The notes beneath the pieces were generated by a model. It saw only the letters and a list, made by a program, of their open reading frames with translations, made no database searches and was not told the origin of the DNA. The position numbers and the translations under genes were made by a program. This document shows positions 1-8,351 of a stretch of 47,106 nt of DNA, in pieces (within the stretch, counting starts at the first letter, position 1; every line of letters begins with the position of its first letter). This DNA is from Candidatus Parcubacteria bacterium (GTDB lineage: Bacteria > Patescibacteriota > Minisyncoccia > Phycocordibacterales > PALSA-1337): assembly GCA_028286835.1 (NCBI GenBank), contig JAQBQT010000025.1:1-47106 (forward strand). The letters are read 5' to 3'.

Positions 1-5
1 CACTC

Positions 6-1535
6 CTACCTCGCGAATTCCACGGATCTCATTTCACGGATGATGGTCACTTTGATTTCACCAGGGTATTTGAGGTCCTTTTCGATCTTGAGGGCGATAT
101 CGCGGGCCAGGTTCTTGGCCTCCATGTCCCCGATCTCTTCAGGCCGTACGAATATGCGTATTTCACGGCCTGCTTGAAGAGCGTAGGACTTCTCGATGCC
201 TTTGAAGGAATTGGCCAGTGCTTCGAGGTCTCCCAAACGCTTGAGATAGTTCTCTACATTGTCGCGGCGTGCTCCTGGACGGGCGCCGGAGATTGCGTCA
301 GCTGTCTGAACGATGCGTGATTCAGCTGTTTCATACGGATATTCCTCGTGGTGAGCCTGCATAGCTTTCACGACTTCTTCAGGGGCGCCGAACTTCTGGA
401 GGATGCGGCGGCCTATCTCGACGTGCGTACCGGCGACTTCGTGGTCGAGAGCCTTGCCTAAGTCATGAAGGAGGGCTCCTGCCTTGGCGACCTGAACGTT
501 CGCTCCTATCTCTTCGGCGATCATGCCGGCGATATGAGCCATTTCTATGGAGTGCTGGAGCACATTCTGGCCATAGCTGGTGCGGAAATGGAGGCGTCCA
601 AGAATGAGGAGTATGCGCGGATCAAGTCCGACGACTCCGCATTCGTATGCGGCCTGTTCGCCCTTTTCCTTGATGGTCTTATTGATGTCCTGGCGGGCTT
701 TTTCAACGACCTGCTCGATGCGGGCCGGCTGGATGCGGCCATCCTTGATGAGCTCGCGAAGAGCCATCCCTGCGACGTGGCGGCGGACCGGGTCAAAGGA
801 AGATATCGTAATGGCGCCGGGAGAATCATCCACGAGGACTTCCACACCGGTGGCTCGTTCGAAAGCCTTGATGTTGCGGCCTTCTTTGCCGATGATCTTG
901 CCTTTGACGTCATCGCTCGGGATCTCTATGGTCGAGGACATGAAGTCTGACGCGACGGATGAGGCCAGACGCTGAATGGAGATAGCCAGGATGTCCTTGG
1001 CTTTCTGTTCGAGCATTTCTTCGCCCTGCATCTCGAGCTTCCTCATTCGGACCGTGAAATCTTCCTCGTTCTGCTTCTCGAGCATGCGGATTATCTCGGC
1101 CTTGGCGTCTTCTGCAGATAGTCGGGCTGCTTTTTCGAGCGCAGCAAGCCTGTCGTGCTCGAGTTTGTCGGCTTTGTCGCGGATAACCCGTATCTCATTG
1201 GCTTTTTCCTTGATGAGATCGACTTCCTTGTCTATGTCTAACTGGCGCTTGTCGAGGAGGTCCTCTTTCTTGATGAGGCGGTCTTCGGTCTGGCGGATTT
1301 TGTTCTCTTTCTCCTTTATTTCTATCGTTGCTGCATTGAGGGTTTGGGAGGCCTTAGCCTCTGCGTCAGCGGTGATCTTCTTGGCATCTTCTCTGGCGGC
1401 CAAAAGCATCTCTTTGACTTCGAGCTCCATGGACCCTTTCTTGCCCAAGGTGATGAGATAGCGGAGGTAATATCCGATCGCTATCCCGACAACCCCTGCA
1501 ATCGAGAGGAATAGGGCTACTTCTTTTAATGGCAT
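6..1535 (-). CDS. rny: Ribonuclease Y
   Basis: N-terminal TM helix, long coiled coil, KH motif (GKIIGKEGRNIKAFE) and HD domain (HSIEMAHIAG, LLHDLGKALDHE). Confidence 0.97.
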   Translation of the reverse strand: MPLKEVALFLSIAGVVGIAIGYYLRYLITLGKKGSMELEVKEMLLAAREDAKKITADAEAKASQTLNAATIEIKEKENKIRQTEDRLIKKEDLLDKRQLDIDKEVDLIKEKANEIRVIRDKADKLEHDRLAALEKAARLSAEDAKAEIIRMLEKQNEEDFTVRMRKLEMQGEEMLEQKAKDILAISIQRLASSVASDFMSSTIEIPSDDVKGKIIGKEGRNIKAFERATGVEVLVDDSPGAITISSFDPVRRHVAGMALRELIKDGRIQPARIEQVVEKARQDINKTIKEKGEQAAYECGVVGLDPRILLILGRLHFRTSYGQNVLQHSIEMAHIAGMIAEEIGANVQVAKAGALLHDLGKALDHEVAGTHVEIGRRILQKFGAPEEVVKAMQAHHEEYPYETAESRIVQTADAISGARPGARRDNVENYLKRLGDLEALANSFKGIEKSYALQAGREIRIFVRPEEIGDMEAKNLARDIALKIEKDLKYPGEIKVTIIREMRSVEFAR

Positions 1536-1738
1536 ATGCGGTGGCGACCCGCTCTTCGGGAGCTATGGTGATATCAAGATATGATCGTGTCGGGGGTTGG
1601 AATATTTCATACGTTGGGTGTCACGAACTTCAGGAAGGCGGGTCGGAATTTAATATTTGGTAACGCCTCCATGATATACCGCTCTTTACTTTTCCGCAAC
1701 TCCACGATATATTTTTAACCTAATCAACACTACTATAT

Positions 1739-2320
1739 ATGCTTATTCCCACAGTTATTGAAAAATCGAGCTTTGGCGAGCGTGCATATGACATATATTC
1801 ACGCCTTTTGAAGGATAATGTCATCTTTTTGGGCGGCCAGATCGATGATCATATGGCTAACCTTATCATCGCCCAGCTCCTTTTCCTCCAGTCCGAGGAT
1901 CCGAAAAAGGACATCAGCATGTACATAAACTCTCCGGGTGGCTCAGTTACTTCAACATTGGCCATCGTAGATACCATGCAGCACGTCAAGAATGACATTT
2001 CTACTGTATGCGTAGGCATGGCAGCTTCCGGCGCGGCCATGGTTCTCTCCGCAGGAACCAAGGGCAAGCGCATGGCCCTTCCGACTTCCGAAGTGATGAT
2101 CCATCAGCCTCTCGGCGGCGCAGAAGGACAGGCCTCCGATATCGAGATCAGCGCCCGCCACATCCTCAAAATGCGAGCCACGCTCAACAAGATGCTCGCC
2201 AAGAATACCGGCCAGACCCTCGCCAAGATCGAAAAGGACGTCGATCGCGATTTCTTCATGGATGCCGAAGAGGCAAAGAAGTACGGCATCATCGACCAGG
2301 TCGTCGCCTCAAAGAAATAA
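1739..2320 (+). CDS. clpP: ATP-dependent Clp protease proteolytic subunit
   Basis: [37 protein letters not shown]: catalytic Ser and His motifs. Confidence 0.98.
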   Translation: MLIPTVIEKSSFGERAYDIYSRLLKDNVIFLGGQIDDHMANLIIAQLLFLQSEDPKKDISMYINSPGGSVTSTLAIVDTMQHVKNDISTVCVGMAASGAAMVLSAGTKGKRMALPTSEVMIHQPLGGAEGQASDIEISARHILKMRATLNKMLAKNTGQTLAKIEKDVDRDFFMDAEEAKKYGIIDQVVASKK

Positions 2321-2332
2321 TCCCTGCGCCAT

Positions 2333-3037
2333 ATGCGCCTGCATAGATTTTTTATAGCGGAAACTATCGGCGGCAAGGCCGAGATTTCTGTTTCCTCTGC
2401 AGAGCTCGCTCATCAGATGAGTCATGTTTTTCGCTTGGGGAAAGGGGACCACATCATTTTGTTCGATGGTTCAGGCTCGGACAGTGAATGCGAGATCCTA
2501 GAAATCGGAAAAGAGACATTGAAGTTTCGCGTCGTCTCATCCGAAGCTAGCCGGTATATGCCTTCGCGAAAGGTGTATCTCTATGCCGCTATCGTGAAAA
2601 AGGGTAATTTCGAATTTATTGTCGAGAAGGCTACCGAGCTCGGCGTAACCGATATCATTCCCGTCATGGCCGAGCGGAGCGAAAAGAAATCACTGAATGA
2701 AGAGAGGCTCACAAAGATCGCCGTAGAGGCAAGCGAACAGAGCGGTCGGGGCAGTGTGCCCAAGATCCACGGGATCACGTCTCTGGGAGACTCGATCAAC
2801 CACGCGAAAAAAGAAACGGATACCCAGGAGGCATTTCATACTGAAGGGGAGCCTTTTGACTCTGCAGTCGTTTCAAAGACTGGGGCAGTCGCTATTTTTA
2901 TAGGTCCGGAGGGTGGCTGGTCGCCATCTGAATTGGAGCTGTTTCATGCTCAATGTATCGACGTGGCTTGTCTTGGCGCACAGGTTCTCCGAGCTGAGAC
3001 AGCAGTTATTGCAGCACTTTCAGTTGTCGTATTCTAA
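2333..3037 (+). CDS. rsmE: 16S rRNA (uracil1498-N3)-methyltransferase RsmE
   Basis: SPOUT motifs IGPEGGWSPSE and LGAQVLRAETAVIAAL. Confidence 0.93.
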   Translation: MRLHRFFIAETIGGKAEISVSSAELAHQMSHVFRLGKGDHIILFDGSGSDSECEILEIGKETLKFRVVSSEASRYMPSRKVYLYAAIVKKGNFEFIVEKATELGVTDIIPVMAERSEKKSLNEERLTKIAVEASEQSGRGSVPKIHGITSLGDSINHAKKETDTQEAFHTEGEPFDSAVVSKTGAVAIFIGPEGGWSPSELELFHAQCIDVACLGAQVLRAETAVIAALSVVVF

Positions 3038-3065
3038 AAAGAGCCGATTTACAAGCTCTTTTATG
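3037..3065 (+). terminator. Rho-independent terminator after rsmE
   Basis: AAAAGAGC-N10-GCTCTTTT, perfect 8-bp stem overlapping the stop codon. Confidence 0.75.
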
Positions 3066-3070
3066 TCATA

Positions 3071-3099
3071 TATAAAAATGACGACCATATGATCGTCAT
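3071..3099 (-). terminator. Rho-independent terminator for the minus-strand 3120-3410 gene
   Basis: ATGACGA-N8-TCGTCAT stem, followed on the minus strand by TTTTTATA. Confidence 0.65.
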
Positions 3100-3119
3100 C
3101 GTTGTCTCTGAATGATTAC

Positions 3120-3410
3120 TTATCCTTCGCCCAGCAGATTTTTACCGTCGCGGGTTAATGGGTCAATGAAGCCAATTCCATGAATATGAGTCATTCGTGG
3201 ACGGGAATCGAGATACTCCTTTATCGCTATTCCCGCAACTGCAATTGATGCTTTCCATCGAGCATCGCATTCTGGACACCTGGGCCCTGCTCTCAGAAAA
3301 GGATCGCCGCATGTAGGACAGTGAATTTCCCGCCAAAGTCTATCTTGTTCTGGACTACCAACGCTTGTAATCAAAATTGCATATCCTTGCACAGTATTTT
3401 CGTACGCCAT
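3120..3410 (-). CDS. Small zinc-ribbon protein, hypothetical
   Basis: CPTCGDPFLRAGPRCPECDARWK double CxxC; own terminator downstream. Confidence 0.6.
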   Translation of the reverse strand: MAYENTVQGYAILITSVGSPEQDRLWREIHCPTCGDPFLRAGPRCPECDARWKASIAVAGIAIKEYLDSRPRMTHIHGIGFIDPLTRDGKNLLGEG

Positions 3411-3481
3411 AGTTTTTGTCTCCTTCTAAGAAAGATACTAGCATTAAGGCATGCAAATGCAATTCAGAGCCAAATAATGCC

Positions 3482-4561
3482 TTATTTCCCCGCCTGCGCT
3501 TCCAGAAACTCAAAAACCTTCTCGTTCGTGAGGACCGTCTCTGCGTAGACTGCTGCGCGTTCACGATCGGCGTCCTTATAGTGCTCGACGATGTGATTGA
3601 CTTCGGCTTCGATCTCTTCGGGTTTCGGAGCGATCATTTCAGCCTTTGAGATGGCGTTCAGGATGAGCTGAAGCTTGGCTTTCTTCTCGGCGCTGGGCTT
3701 CCATTCTGCGCGCAGGTCCTCGATAGTTTTCTTGGCATGCTTGAGATAGTCCTCGAGGGTGAGGCCCATGCGCTCGATGTCGGCGCGGAATTGGGCTTCG
3801 GTTCGGCTGAGTTCGCTTTCTATCATGATGTCAGGCAATTCGAGTTTCACAGCTGCGGACAAGGAGTCGGCTATCTGAATGCGGCGCTTCTCACGAGCCG
3901 CGGACTTCTTGTCTTCGGCGAGCATCTCCGACAGCTTATTCCGGAAATCAGGCACGTCATTGAATGTTCCGATCTTCTGTACGAACTCGTCGGTCAGTTC
4001 GGGGAGGTTCTCCATGACTGACTTCTCGTGCTCTTCCGGAGTCATCTTGTCGTGATCGTGGCCTTCATGCGATGCGTGCGTCTTGCGGATGCGCAGGATT
4101 GCGTCCTCGATATCCTTGTCTGTGACGGCCTCTTCTTTCTTCGTGTCAGATTCAGCGAGGGCTTTGGCGGCTAGCTTCTTATAGTCGGGAAGTTCCAGAG
4201 AGGGGACTACGGCGGTGACGGCCTTGAATTCAAGCGCGTTGCCTGCGGCGAGCTTCATCACCTGGATCATCGGCTTGCCGATCGCATCTATATTCTTGGC
4301 CACGAGAACCTCTACATATGCTTTTGGCACGGCCAATTCTGCCATCTCTTCAAGGATAGCCATCTCGCCGACTTTGGCGATAAGGACTTTTTCAGGGATG
4401 TTGCCTTTGCGGAATCCATCTATCGAAACTGAGTCGTTGATGTTCTTCAGGGCCTTGGCACGGAACTTTTCCCATACGGCGGTGGGAATTGATGCGGTGA
4501 TCTCGACGCGGGAGCCGTCGAGCGCTTTCACCGAGGCTTCGGAGGGTGTTTTGTTTTCCAT
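3482..4561 (-). CDS. tig: Trigger factor, apparently lacking the FKBP/PPIase domain
   Basis: N-domain signature DGFRKGNIPEKVL and C-domain LPELTDEFVQKIG; 359 aa. Confidence 0.9.
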   Translation of the reverse strand: MENKTPSEASVKALDGSRVEITASIPTAVWEKFRAKALKNINDSVSIDGFRKGNIPEKVLIAKVGEMAILEEMAELAVPKAYVEVLVAKNIDAIGKPMIQVMKLAAGNALEFKAVTAVVPSLELPDYKKLAAKALAESDTKKEEAVTDKDIEDAILRIRKTHASHEGHDHDKMTPEEHEKSVMENLPELTDEFVQKIGTFNDVPDFRNKLSEMLAEDKKSAAREKRRIQIADSLSAAVKLELPDIMIESELSRTEAQFRADIERMGLTLEDYLKHAKKTIEDLRAEWKPSAEKKAKLQLILNAISKAEMIAPKPEEIEAEVNHIVEHYKDADRERAAVYAETVLTNEKVFEFLEAQAGK

Positions 4562-4576
4562 AAATCGCAGTCTACC

Positions 4577-4894
4577 TTAGAAATTCTGATTGTCCAGGCC
4601 GTTTGTAGAAGCGTCTAGGTCTGCCTGCATTGATTTCACGTCAGTCGAAGTGCTTGTGATGGTTTTGACTGTTGTCGAAGCGGCCTGATCGTCAGTGGAA
4701 GATGCTGTGTCATCGGGAATGACAGGGGAAGTGATGCGAGCCGCAAATAGATAGAGCGCGACGAAAATGAGAACAAGGACGATGATCAGGCTGGCGATGA
4801 TGGGACCGACCTTCTTGTCGCCCTGCGGTTCTGGAGCTGGGGAAGGAGTAGGCGTATACGGGGTGTTTATCGGTGGCTGGTTGCTTGGTTCCAT
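4577..4894 (-). CDS. Single-pass membrane protein, Pro-rich N-terminus, hypothetical
   Basis: Pro-rich leader then VGPIIASLIIVLVLIFVALYLFA TM segment. Confidence 0.65.
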   Translation of the reverse strand: MEPSNQPPINTPYTPTPSPAPEPQGDKKVGPIIASLIIVLVLIFVALYLFAARITSPVIPDDTASSTDDQAASTTVKTITSTSTDVKSMQADLDASTNGLDNQNF

Positions 4895-4939
4895 GAGGCT
4901 AGTGATTTAGTTTTTATAGTATGACAATAATACTATACA

Positions 4940-5689
4940 TTATTCGTGAAGAGAAACTCCGAGGGCTTTTGCGATGGCGATGACGACCTCGTTGAGGGCT
5001 CGGCGCGCATCAGAGACAGCCTTGATCGCATTGCCTCCGATCTCGCGCGGCTTGCCGAGGTCGATCGTGGTAGTGGCGCTAACGCCGGCTGTAGTAGTTG
5101 CTGCAGGTGCAAAAGATTTTAGATCCTGAATGGCCTTGTCGGCGAGGGATATTTTGTCATCGGCGGCTGAAAGGAGGGTTTTTGCCGAGGTCATATCCTT
5201 GCCGTTGCCTGTTTCGAGGGAGATGCGGGCTGAGATGCGGCCGCGGATCTGCTTCAGGTTGTTGAGAGCGTGCGTGAGCTCATCGGTGAGATGGGTGAGC
5301 ATCCGAGCGAATACTTCCTTGTGCACCTGCTCAGAGCGTCCGCGATTTTCATGCTCTTCCGTCGAAGAAGCGAGCTTTCGCATAAAGGCTGGAGGAGCGA
5401 AATGAGTGCTCGTGCCTTCTTCGTGGCGTATCTCGCCTTCTATCTTTGCCTTGAGCAAAAGGGGATGGCTTGGCGCGCCGTCTTGGCCGTCACGAGGCGT
5501 GGTCGAAGCATGCTCTGAGCGCTTTTCCAAGATAGCGTTGCGATAATCCTCGTTATTGTGCACGTTCTCAGCGTATGTCTGGTAGTTCAGCTGCAGTTTC
5601 TGCTTGACTGTTTCGGCGTTGGCGATAAGCGGCAGAGCCATGCTTATGGCAACGGCTGCATATGCGGCAATAAAGGGATATTTTTTCAT
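4940..5689 (-). CDS. Secreted hypothetical protein
   Basis: Signal peptide MKKYPFIAAYAAVAISMALPLIANAE; helical body. Confidence 0.7.
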   Translation of the reverse strand: MKKYPFIAAYAAVAISMALPLIANAETVKQKLQLNYQTYAENVHNNEDYRNAILEKRSEHASTTPRDGQDGAPSHPLLLKAKIEGEIRHEEGTSTHFAPPAFMRKLASSTEEHENRGRSEQVHKEVFARMLTHLTDELTHALNNLKQIRGRISARISLETGNGKDMTSAKTLLSAADDKISLADKAIQDLKSFAPAATTTAGVSATTTIDLGKPREIGGNAIKAVSDARRALNEVVIAIAKALGVSLHE

Positions 5690-5728
5690 AAATGGATTAT
5701 ATCATGGCGGCAGTGGGCCGCCGGGAGG

Positions 5729-6250
5729 CTATTTTTTAGCCTTTTTATAGAGGGCGATGCCTTCCGCGAAGGCTGCTTTGGCTGCCGCGGCGCCTTTGAA
5801 GCCTGATACGGCTACTTTTTTGTTCTGAAGATGCTTGTAGGTCACGTAGAAGTGCTCGATCTCGCGAAGGGTGTGCTCATTCACGTCCGAAATGTCCTGT
5901 ACTTTGTTCCAACGCGGGTCCGAGACGGGAACGGCGATGATCTTGTCGTCTTCGTCACCGGAATCATTCATGCTCATGATGGCGACAGGACGAACCTCGA
6001 CGAGAATGCCAGCGAGAAGAGGGTGAGTGGTCAGAACGATGACATCGAGCGCGTCTCCGTCATGCCAGAGGGTCTGGGGCACGAAGCCGTAGTCGAACGG
6101 GAAATGCTGGGCGGTATGCATGACGCGGTCCAGCTTGATGAGGCCGGAAGCCTTGTCTATCTCGTATTTGTTCGCAGAACCCTTGGGGATCTCAATGATG
6201 ACATTGATAGCTTCAGGGGTGCCTGGCTCCATATCGTGAAGTAGATGCAT
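5729..6250 (-). CDS. ppa: Inorganic pyrophosphatase
   Basis: Family I PPase motifs: EIPKGSANKYEIDK, FDYGFVPQTLWHDGDALDVIVL. Confidence 0.97.
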   Translation of the reverse strand: MHLLHDMEPGTPEAINVIIEIPKGSANKYEIDKASGLIKLDRVMHTAQHFPFDYGFVPQTLWHDGDALDVIVLTTHPLLAGILVEVRPVAIMSMNDSGDEDDKIIAVPVSDPRWNKVQDISDVNEHTLREIEHFYVTYKHLQNKKVAVSGFKGAAAAKAAFAEGIALYKKAKK

Positions 6251-6294
6251 ATGATTGTGTGATTAGCGGATAGAATAGGGAAAGTTTAGCAGAT

Positions 6295-7479
6295 TTATGC
6301 GGCTGCTGGAGCGGTTTCTGTCTTTGTTTCATCCGCATCCTCGTCTTCTTTGTCCTCTTCCTTGTCGCCGCTCGCGGACTTGATGTCGATCTTCCAGCCG
6401 GTGAGCTTGGCTGCGAGGCGCACGTTCTGGCCGCCCTTACCGATGGCAAGAGACTGTTCGTCTTCGGTGACGATGACGATGGCGCGGTGCTGCTCGTCTA
6501 TAAGCTCGAGGGAAACCACTTCGGCAGGAGAGAGAGCCTCTTCGATGAAGAGAGCCGGATCCTCATTCCATTCGACGATATCTATCTTCTCGCCTGAGAG
6601 CTCGCTCGTGACTGTCGAAACGCGAACACCGCGCTGTCCGACGAGGGAACCGATCGGATCGATGTGGGAATCATGAGAGATGACGGCCACCTTGGAGCGT
6701 GAGCCGGCTTCGCGGGCGATAGCCTTGATCTCGACTGTGCCTGCCGCGATCTCCGGTGCTTCGGTCTCGAAGAGCTTGGCCAGGAATTTAGGATGGGCGC
6801 GTGAGAGCTTGAGGACGATGCCGCGAGGAGTTTCCTCCACTGCATAGAGATATGCGCGGATGCGGTCGCCGGTTTTCCAGCGCTCGCTCGGGATCTGCTC
6901 TTCGTACGGGATGACGCCGACTGCGCGGCCCATATCGATATGGACGACGCCGCGTTCGACACGCTCTACGATGCCCGCGACGATCTCGCCCTCTTTCTGG
7001 CCGTATTCTCCCATGACGGAGACTTTTTCGGCTTCGCGGATCTTTTGGATGATGATCTGCTTTGCTGTCTGGGCTGCGATGCGGCCGAAATCAGCCTTCA
7101 TTTCGAGGGGGAATACGAGCTCGTCGCCGATGGCGGCGTCTTTCTTGATGCGGCGGGCGTCTTCTATGAGCATGTGCTGTTCCGGGTTGAAGCGGATCTT
7201 GATGTCTTCGACGGCCGTATCCTTGAGATCGGTCTCGGGCTCCTCGTCGCCTTCCATGATGACCTGGTTGCGGTCTACGACGATCTTCACCTGCCAGAAC
7301 TCTACTGAGCCGCTATTCTGGTCGAATGATGCGCGGACTATCTGGCCTTTTTTGCCGTATTCCTTCTTATAGGCTGTGGCGAAAGCCATGGCGATGGCCT
7401 CGAGGGTCTTGTCGCGGGGGATGCCGCGTTCCTCTTCGAGCTGCTGCACTACTGAATTGATTGTTTTGAGATCAAACAT
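6295..7479 (-). CDS. nusA: Transcription termination/antitermination protein NusA
   Basis: S1 and KH regions (DPIGSLVGQRGVRV, AIGKGGQNVRLAAKLTGWKIDI); acidic C-tail. Confidence 0.97.
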   Translation of the reverse strand: MFDLKTINSVVQQLEEERGIPRDKTLEAIAMAFATAYKKEYGKKGQIVRASFDQNSGSVEFWQVKIVVDRNQVIMEGDEEPETDLKDTAVEDIKIRFNPEQHMLIEDARRIKKDAAIGDELVFPLEMKADFGRIAAQTAKQIIIQKIREAEKVSVMGEYGQKEGEIVAGIVERVERGVVHIDMGRAVGVIPYEEQIPSERWKTGDRIRAYLYAVEETPRGIVLKLSRAHPKFLAKLFETEAPEIAAGTVEIKAIAREAGSRSKVAVISHDSHIDPIGSLVGQRGVRVSTVTSELSGEKIDIVEWNEDPALFIEEALSPAEVVSLELIDEQHRAIVIVTEDEQSLAIGKGGQNVRLAAKLTGWKIDIKSASGDKEEDKEDEDADETKTETAPAAA

Positions 7480-7572
7480 GATATTACGTTGTTATTCTGC
7501 TGTTATTAAGTTGTACGGCCTGGGCCGTTTAACGGACAAATTCGCCTTTCGGGCGAATGTACTAATGGCATA

Positions 7573-7600
7573 AATATACCAGAATCGTATGAAAAAGCAA
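7573..7600 (-). promoter_or_regulatory. Predicted nusA promoter
   Basis: Minus strand TTGCTT-N16-TATATT. Confidence 0.6.
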
Positions 7601-7692
7601 TGTCCACATTGGACACCCTCTTCAGAACGTGGTATTTATTATGTGGATCAAAAACTCGTTACAACCCAAAAAATCAACATTTAGGATCACAC

Positions 7693-8232
7693 ATGTCCGA
7701 TGAAATTAAAGGAAAAGAGGCCACTGTCATGCTCGTGTCGAGAGTTTTCTCTCTTTTTTCCGGAGTCACCACATTCAGGGCGCTGGTTGAAAAATATGTA
7801 CTGAATGACCGGGCGCTTCATGCGCAAGGAAAATGGGATCCTCGTAATCCCAATCTGATAGTTAATAAGATCAAGTCCTGCCTCATTGATATGGACCCTG
7901 TATATCTTCCAGAGGTGCATTCCGATTATCGAGCAGATATCCTCTGGTCTTGGTACCGCAAGGCTATACCATCCGTTTGGATGATGCATGAGTCGATTGC
8001 CGGCGAAAAACACGAGCTCGCCTGCATGTATCTGTCTGAATTGATGCAGATGGAGTGGTCTGCTGATCAAAAGCGCCAACTCGAGCACGCCCAGCTCGCT
8101 CGCATCTGGTTGTTCCTTCATCATGGGGATCATGAAGAAGCAGAGCAGTGGATACCGACCCTGAAGTCCTTGGACCATCAGAAGATGGCACGCGAAGTCC
8201 TTAATTCATCGAATAGGTCGTGCGCAGCTTAG
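7693..8232 (+). CDS. Hypothetical protein
   Basis: ORF open from 7600; the ATG at 7693 is favoured because a predicted promoter (TTGGAC 7609-7614) overlaps the upstream part; terminator follows. Confidence 0.6.
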   Translation: MSDEIKGKEATVMLVSRVFSLFSGVTTFRALVEKYVLNDRALHAQGKWDPRNPNLIVNKIKSCLIDMDPVYLPEVHSDYRADILWSWYRKAIPSVWMMHESIAGEKHELACMYLSELMQMEWSADQKRQLEHAQLARIWLFLHHGDHEEAEQWIPTLKSLDHQKMAREVLNSSNRSCAA

Positions 8233-8258
8233 TCATCAGCTGAATTTTCTCAGTCTCG

Positions 8259-8289
8259 CCCCTCGGTTTCAAACCGGAGGGGCTTTTTT
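8259..8289 (+). terminator. Rho-independent terminator
   Basis: CCCCTCGGTTTcAAACCGGAGGGG stem then CTTTTTTA. Confidence 0.85.
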
Positions 8290-8351
8290 ATTGGTTCAAG
8301 CAAGTTTTCCTCATCTTCGTTGGGCTGCTGCCGTGTTACAATTACCTTAAT

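Noticed and set aside
465-975. Plus-strand ORFs of 122-161 aa opposite rny
   Set aside because: Antisense shadows of rny, low complexity, no recognisable domain
7600-7692. ATG at 7600 as the start of the hypothetical gene
   Set aside because: The segment overlaps a palindrome and a predicted promoter; ATG 7693 gives a more plausible protein, though this is not proven
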